Of a stretch of DNA of 34,199 nucleotides, positions 31,490 to 34,199 are shown piece by piece. How positions within the stretch are numbered: the first letter of the stretch is position 1; every line of letters begins with the position of its first letter. The translations under genes and the position numbers were made by a program. The DNA comes from a virus. The stretch is taken from positions 1 through 34,199 of IMG/VR virus record IMGVR_UViG_3300010396_000080. One strand, written 5' to 3'. The notes beneath the pieces are model-generated. The model was not told where the DNA came from, did not search any database, and saw only the letters and a program-made list of their open reading frames with translations.

Positions 31490-31506
31490 GGAACGCCCAT
31501 GACCAT
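31488..31506 (+). repeat. 19-bp direct repeat, copy 1
   Basis: AAGGAACGCCCATGACCAT covers the ribosome site and start of the gene at 31499. The same 19 bases recur at 31760-31778 around the next start. Recombination between copies would delete the HTH gene in a single step. Confidence 0.75.
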
Positions 31507-31774
31507 GCAACCTAGCGATGTGGAATCGAAGCCGGTAAAGCGGACCCTTGTACGCCTTTCCCAAGAGCAGCTTGAGGACTTTGTTAGGCGCTGGCAGCGT
31601 GATGGGTCAGTCATTACAATCGCCCGCGCGTTTGGGATCAGTCCGGCGTCAGCCGGAAAGAAAGCGAGCGACTTACGCAAGCATGGCGTGCCCTTGAAAG
31701 TTCGCCCCGGCGGTCCGTTTGGCGTGACCACAAACTACGCGCAGCTCGCAGCCATCGCAAAGGAACGCCCATGA
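31499..31774 (+). CDS. Small helix-turn-helix protein (91 aa)
   Basis: The start has AAGGAA 6 bases upstream. The middle contains DFVRRWQRDGSVITIARAFG followed by ISPASAGKKASDLRKHGV, a helix-turn-helix of the type found in small phage regulators. The C-terminus (VTTNYAQLAAIAKERP) is polar. It lies after the RecT-like gene and may regulate early genes. It is flanked by the two copies of a 19-bp repeat, so it may be a movable or dispensable gene. Confidence 0.65.
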   Translation: MTMQPSDVESKPVKRTLVRLSQEQLEDFVRRWQRDGSVITIARAFGISPASAGKKASDLRKHGVPLKVRPGGPFGVTTNYAQLAAIAKERP

Positions 31775-31778
31775 CCAT
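31760..31778 (+). repeat. 19-bp direct repeat, copy 2
   Basis: This is the second copy of the ribosome site and start sequence also seen at 31488-31506. It starts the coiled-coil zinc protein at 31771. The identity over both the AAGGAA site and the first codons suggests an inserted or duplicated gene start. Confidence 0.75.
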
Positions 31779-32133
31779 CGAAGAGCACGTCGAATCGCTC
31801 CAAGGCTCGATTGACAACACCAAGGGCCTGCTCGAGGATGCCAAGGCGAAGATCGCCGCCGTCGCAATTTTGGAAGCCTACCTTGCCCGCCTTGAGGCCG
31901 CGAAACTTGCCTTGGCCGCGCCTCAGACGCCATCGGGCCGGAAGCGGATCGCCGATGGGCAGCGGAAGCGAAAGGGGAAGGAAGCGCCGAAGCAGGTCAT
32001 TCCGGTTAAGTGCGCCGAATGCCATGAAGTCGGGGGCTCGGCGAGCCACTGCACGGCCCCTGAATGCGACGCTTTCGTGTGCAACGGTTGCTTGGCTCGC
32101 CACCAAGACCGCTTCCACTCGGAGCAGGAATGA
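31771..32133 (+). CDS. Coiled-coil protein with C-terminal zinc finger (120 aa)
   Basis: The first 50 residues form a coiled coil (VESLQGSIDNTKGLLEDAKA). A basic linker follows (GRKRIADGQRKRKGK), then a Cys/His-rich domain with CAECHEVGG, HCTAPECDAF and CNGCLARHQDRFH, fit for two zinc ions. It is probably a nucleic-acid or protein-binding factor of the early region. It overlaps the genes on both sides by 4 bases. No exact family is recognised. Confidence 0.65.
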   Translation: MTIEEHVESLQGSIDNTKGLLEDAKAKIAAVAILEAYLARLEAAKLALAAPQTPSGRKRIADGQRKRKGKEAPKQVIPVKCAECHEVGGSASHCTAPECDAFVCNGCLARHQDRFHSEQE

Positions 32134-32330
32134 TGCGCGACCGTCGCCTTGAAACCGCACGGCGGAAGCTGCATGAGCGGCTCAAGCTGCTGGCGTGGCA
32201 TGACCAGGATCATCAGACCCACGCACACAATGGCTACTGCTGCCCAGATGCCTGCAAAGAAGGAACAATGTCCCGCGCCCGCATCCGGATGCTCCGCGAG
32301 ATCATCCGCGAGTTTGGAGGTCGAGCATGA
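32130..32330 (+). CDS. Hypothetical basic Cys/His protein (66 aa)
   Basis: ATG 32130 overlaps the previous stop (ATGA) with GGAGCAGG upstream. The product is basic and His-rich (LKLLAWHDQDHQTHAHNGY) with CCPDAC, then a helix SRARIRMLREIIREFGG. A metal site is possible. No family is recognised; it is one of several small proteins in the early operon. Confidence 0.55.
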   Translation: MMRDRRLETARRKLHERLKLLAWHDQDHQTHAHNGYCCPDACKEGTMSRARIRMLREIIREFGGRA

Positions 32331-32539
32331 AGGGGCGCGTAACTTATCGGGCCGGTGACCGCTTCCGCGTGATCCGTGACCATTCGCATGGGGGCGAGAT
32401 CGTGACTGTGGATTTCGGCGCGTTCGAGGGCGACCCGATCGCTGGATTCGCAATGGTGGGTTTCGAGTGCTTGAAGTGCGGTGGCCTCCACTGCGGGACG
32501 TTCGACGGGCCCGATGCCACGCTGGAGCGTGAGCCATGA
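32327..32539 (+). CDS. Hypothetical beta-rich protein (70 aa)
   Basis: GGAGG lies 8 bases upstream of ATG 32327, which overlaps the previous stop. The product looks like a small beta barrel (VTYRAGDRFRVIRDHSHGGE, then EIVTVDFGAF) with CLKCGGLHCG near the end, perhaps a metal site. No known function is seen. It is translated together with the next gene. Confidence 0.6.
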   Translation: MKGRVTYRAGDRFRVIRDHSHGGEIVTVDFGAFEGDPIAGFAMVGFECLKCGGLHCGTFDGPDATLEREP

Positions 32540-32904
32540 CCGAGCGTGACCTCGATGAGCTGGAGCGGCTGGAGCGTGCGGCAACGCCGGGGCCGTGGTT
32601 CGAAGTAAAAATGGGGACGGTATGGCTCAGCGTCCCAATGATGGCCGGAATCCTAGCCGGTAGCGACGCCGCGTTCATCGCCTCTGCCCGCAACGCCCTC
32701 CCGGCGCTGATCGCCCGCGTGCGCGAGCTGGAGGTGGCCGCGAAGAAGGCGTCGGAGTTCATGAACATGCGACCCGAGCAGGGATTGCGCGCTTGGCGTG
32801 ACGCCGATCGAGCGCTCCGCCACGTTCTCAACGGCGACCCGCTGCTACCAGGAGACGATCAGGCCACTGCACCCGCCAACCCCGGTCCGGAGGTGAAGCC
32901 ATGA
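32536..32904 (+). CDS. Ead/Ea22-like phage protein
   Basis: This 122-residue protein has LERLERAATPGPWFEVK near the start and DAAFIASARNALPALIARVR in the middle, the features of Ead/Ea22-type proteins common in phage early regions. Their role is unknown. The C-terminal part is Pro-rich and variable. It overlaps both neighbours. Confidence 0.72.
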   Translation: MTERDLDELERLERAATPGPWFEVKMGTVWLSVPMMAGILAGSDAAFIASARNALPALIARVRELEVAAKKASEFMNMRPEQGLRAWRDADRALRHVLNGDPLLPGDDQATAPANPGPEVKP

Positions 32905-33167
32905 CGACTTCGCAAAGAACTTATGCCCGGCATGCGCTTGGGCTTCCGAACAAAAAGCTCGCATCGAACCGCAACTACTTCCGCATCGGCGCTGGCGGAA
33001 ACGGCTACGACGAGTGGGAGCAGATGGTGGCTCAAGGGGACGCCATAAAACGCGCCGGGGCCCCATGGGCTGCCTGGGGCAGCGACGACACGTTCTTCTT
33101 GACGCTGCAAGGGGCACTTGCGGCGCTCGATCCGAAGGAGCACATCGGCCAGTGGGAGGTTCCATGA
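32901..33167 (+). CDS. Conserved phage hypothetical protein (88 aa)
   Basis: ATG 32901 has a clear GGAGG 8 bases upstream. The protein contains YARHALGLPNKKLASNRNYF and DEWEQMVAQGDAIKRAG, then DDTFFLTLQGALAAL, a pattern I have seen in many phage early regions without known function. There is no metal or membrane motif. Its start overlaps the Ead-like stop. Confidence 0.68.
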   Translation: MTTSQRTYARHALGLPNKKLASNRNYFRIGAGGNGYDEWEQMVAQGDAIKRAGAPWAAWGSDDTFFLTLQGALAALDPKEHIGQWEVP

Positions 33168-33397
33168 AGCCCATGAGCGCTGAGCGACTGACGGAAATTG
33201 CTGCCAACAATGCCGACCCGGCGAATACGCCAGTGGGCCAACTCTTGACCGAAATTGACCGCCTCCGCTCCGAGCGCACCGCGTTCTTGGCGCTGCTGGA
33301 CGCGGTGGTGGAATATTTCAATTCCGGACGCACCGAACGCTCGCGTGGCGCGCTAATCAGCGAGATGCATAAATGCGGGACGCTCGATGGCAACTAA
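33164..33397 (+). CDS. Hypothetical coiled-coil protein (77 aa)
   Basis: GGGAGG lies four bases before ATG 33164, which overlaps the previous stop. The protein has an N-terminal helix (MSAERLTEIAANNADPANTP) and a coiled-coil stretch (LLTEIDRLRSERTAFLALLD). It overlaps the next start by 11 bases. No family is recognised. Confidence 0.58.
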   Translation: MKPMSAERLTEIAANNADPANTPVGQLLTEIDRLRSERTAFLALLDAVVEYFNSGRTERSRGALISEMHKCGTLDGN

Positions 33398-33602
33398 GCC
33401 CACCAAGCGCCAGCGGGAAGTGCTGGAACGGCTCCGGTCTGCCGGGAAGCCGCTGAGCGAGAGAGAGGCCGGATGCCGGATAGACGTGATGGAGCAGCTT
33501 TTCATTCACGGCTTGGTCAACATTGACGGTGCGATCAGCCTGATGGACGAGGACACGTGGTCCATCACCCCCGCCGGCCGCGACGCGCTGGAGGGCAAGT
33601 GA
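33387..33602 (+). CDS. Small winged-helix-like protein (71 aa)
   Basis: The product has KRQREVLERLRSAGKPLSER, then VMEQLFIHGLVNIDGAISLM and WSITPAGRDALEG, the helix-helix-wing order of small winged-helix proteins. It may bind DNA or modulate a regulator. It overlaps both neighbours, with GCGGGACG as its only weak ribosome site. Confidence 0.6.
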   Translation: MATKPTKRQREVLERLRSAGKPLSEREAGCRIDVMEQLFIHGLVNIDGAISLMDEDTWSITPAGRDALEGK

Positions 33603-33898
33603 CCGCCCTCCGCCAACTCGCCATCCTGCTCATCGTCGGCCCCGTGGGGTATGCGCTCTACCGCCTGCCGCGCTGCCGACACAAAACGGAATTGCTCTCC
33701 GCCGACGCGGGCGGAACGATGGGGCTGAAGTGCGCTTCATGCGGGCGCACTCGGCCCCATCCCTGGGGGAATGCGAAGCGGCAACTGGCCGCCAGTCGGC
33801 GAGAGTTGACCGGCATCGAGCGGGAGCTGCGCGAGAGGGCCGAGCAGAGCCGGGAGCGGAAGGTGGTGACGATGAGGGGACCAGGGGGCGGAGCGTGA
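33599..33898 (+). CDS. Membrane-anchored zinc-site protein (99 aa)
   Basis: GTG 33599 overlaps the previous stop (GTGA) with GGAGGG upstream. One N-terminal hydrophobic segment (QLAILLIVGPVGYALYRLP) comes first, then CRHK and CASCGRTRPH, likely one zinc site. A charged helix follows (QLAASRRELTGIERELRERA). The function is unknown. It overlaps the final gene as GTGA. Confidence 0.58.
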   Translation: MTALRQLAILLIVGPVGYALYRLPRCRHKTELLSADAGGTMGLKCASCGRTRPHPWGNAKRQLAASRRELTGIERELRERAEQSRERKVVTMRGPGGGA

Positions 33899-34199
33899 CC
33901 GTGCGCGAGCGAGTAAATGATCTGGACCGCCGCCTGTCCATCGCGGAGACGAAGCTGGCTGACCTCTCTGCCACGCTCCAGGATGCGCTCGAAGCGCTCA
34001 GGGAGGATGCGGACAAGCTGCGCACGGCGCGAGCGGCGGCGGCGGAAAGGCAGCGCCGATGGAGGGCAGAGCGTAACGTTACTGTCACGTCTACAGTAAC
34101 GTCACGCGTAACGTTACCTGATGCCGAATGTAGACGTGACAGTAACGTTACTGTAGACGTTACGCCCCCCTCCCCCTCGCCCCTTCCCCCCACACCCCC
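33895..34199 (+). CDS. Replication-region protein, 3'-truncated
   Basis: GTG 33895 overlaps the previous stop and has GGGGGCGGAG upstream. The first 50 residues are a coiled coil (VNDLDRRLSIAETKLADLSA). A basic segment follows (AAAERQRRWRAERN), then a Val/Thr-rich stretch (NVTVTSTVTSRVTLPD) and a Pro/Ser-rich end (VDVTPPSPSPLPPTP) that runs to the window edge. Val-Thr and Pro-Ser linkers of this kind are common in phage replication proteins. The Val/Thr stretch is encoded by the long inverted repeat. It may be a replication protein with an origin inside its gene, as lambda O, but the rest is missing. Confidence 0.5.
   Translation, partial: MTVRERVNDLDRRLSIAETKLADLSATLQDALEALREDADKLRTARAAAAERQRRWRAERNVTVTSTVTSRVTLPDAECRRDSNVTVDVTPPSPSPLPPTP
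34073..34151. repeat. 23-bp perfect inverted repeat with three palindromic iterons
   Basis: 34073-34095 and 34129-34151 are perfect inverted copies, with a 33-base loop. GTAACGTTAC, itself a palindrome, occurs at 34073, 34108 and 34142, spaced 35 and 34 bases. TGTAGACGT occurs at 34129 and 34152 and inverted within the first arm. Repeated palindromes of this kind are typical of replication origins or operator arrays; a coding low-complexity repeat is the alternative. Confidence 0.65.

Noticed and set aside
1-34199. Search for tRNA genes, CRISPR arrays, integrase or transposase genes and attachment sites
   Set aside because: No cloverleaf, regular spacer array, recombinase motif or insertion-sequence ends were recognised by reading both strands.

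Overview
This window is about 34 kb of a GC-rich tailed bacteriophage or prophage (Caudoviricetes, probably siphovirus-like), cut at both ends. The genes are tightly packed, often overlapping by ATGA or GTGA, and nearly all lie on the plus strand. The tail-tip module (DUF2460, DUF2163, NlpC/P60 and a giant tail protein) has the gene order of the rhodobacterial gene transfer agent tail tip. With signal-peptide and lipobox proteins, this suggests a Gram-negative, GC-rich host such as a proteobacterium or a neighbouring phylum; the host cannot be named from sequence alone. No integrase, attachment site, tRNA or CRISPR array was seen, so a temperate lifestyle is only suggested by the regulator region.

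Layout: 1-521 holds three small genes, the first cut by the window edge. 745-14400 is the packaging, head and tail-tube module: small and large terminase, three small genes, a portal-MuF fusion, an XkdF-like protease with a C-terminal scaffold, major capsid, head-tail connector, gp10-like protein, tail terminator, major tail protein, frameshifted tail chaperones and tape measure. 14397-18870 is an accessory stretch with a VRR-NUC nuclease carrying an inserted Cys cluster, small membrane proteins and two secreted-looking beta-rich proteins. 18871-25869 is the GTA-like tail tip ending in a 1431-residue tail/fibre protein. 25866-27595 holds late small genes ending in an L,D-transpeptidase-like (DUF2778) protein that is the best lysis-enzyme candidate.

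27603-28593 is the only leftward unit: a ribbon-helix-helix (RHH) regulator followed by a lipoprotein. It faces a second RHH gene across an 80-bp region with a promoter and repeated operator-like words, which resembles a small genetic switch. Rightward from there run an early operon with a RecE-like nuclease, a RecT/Bet annealing protein, several DNA- or zinc-binding proteins and many small unknowns. The window ends inside a gene carrying a 23-bp perfect inverted repeat and three GTAACGTTAC palindromes, a candidate replication origin.

The most notable points are layered expression signals: a nested scaffold start, a -1 frameshift in the tail chaperones, an A9 run at the portal/MuF junction where either frameshift stops at once, and a hairpin that brings a distant Shine-Dalgarno next to a start codon. 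The RHH/RHH switch and the origin-like repeat also stand out.
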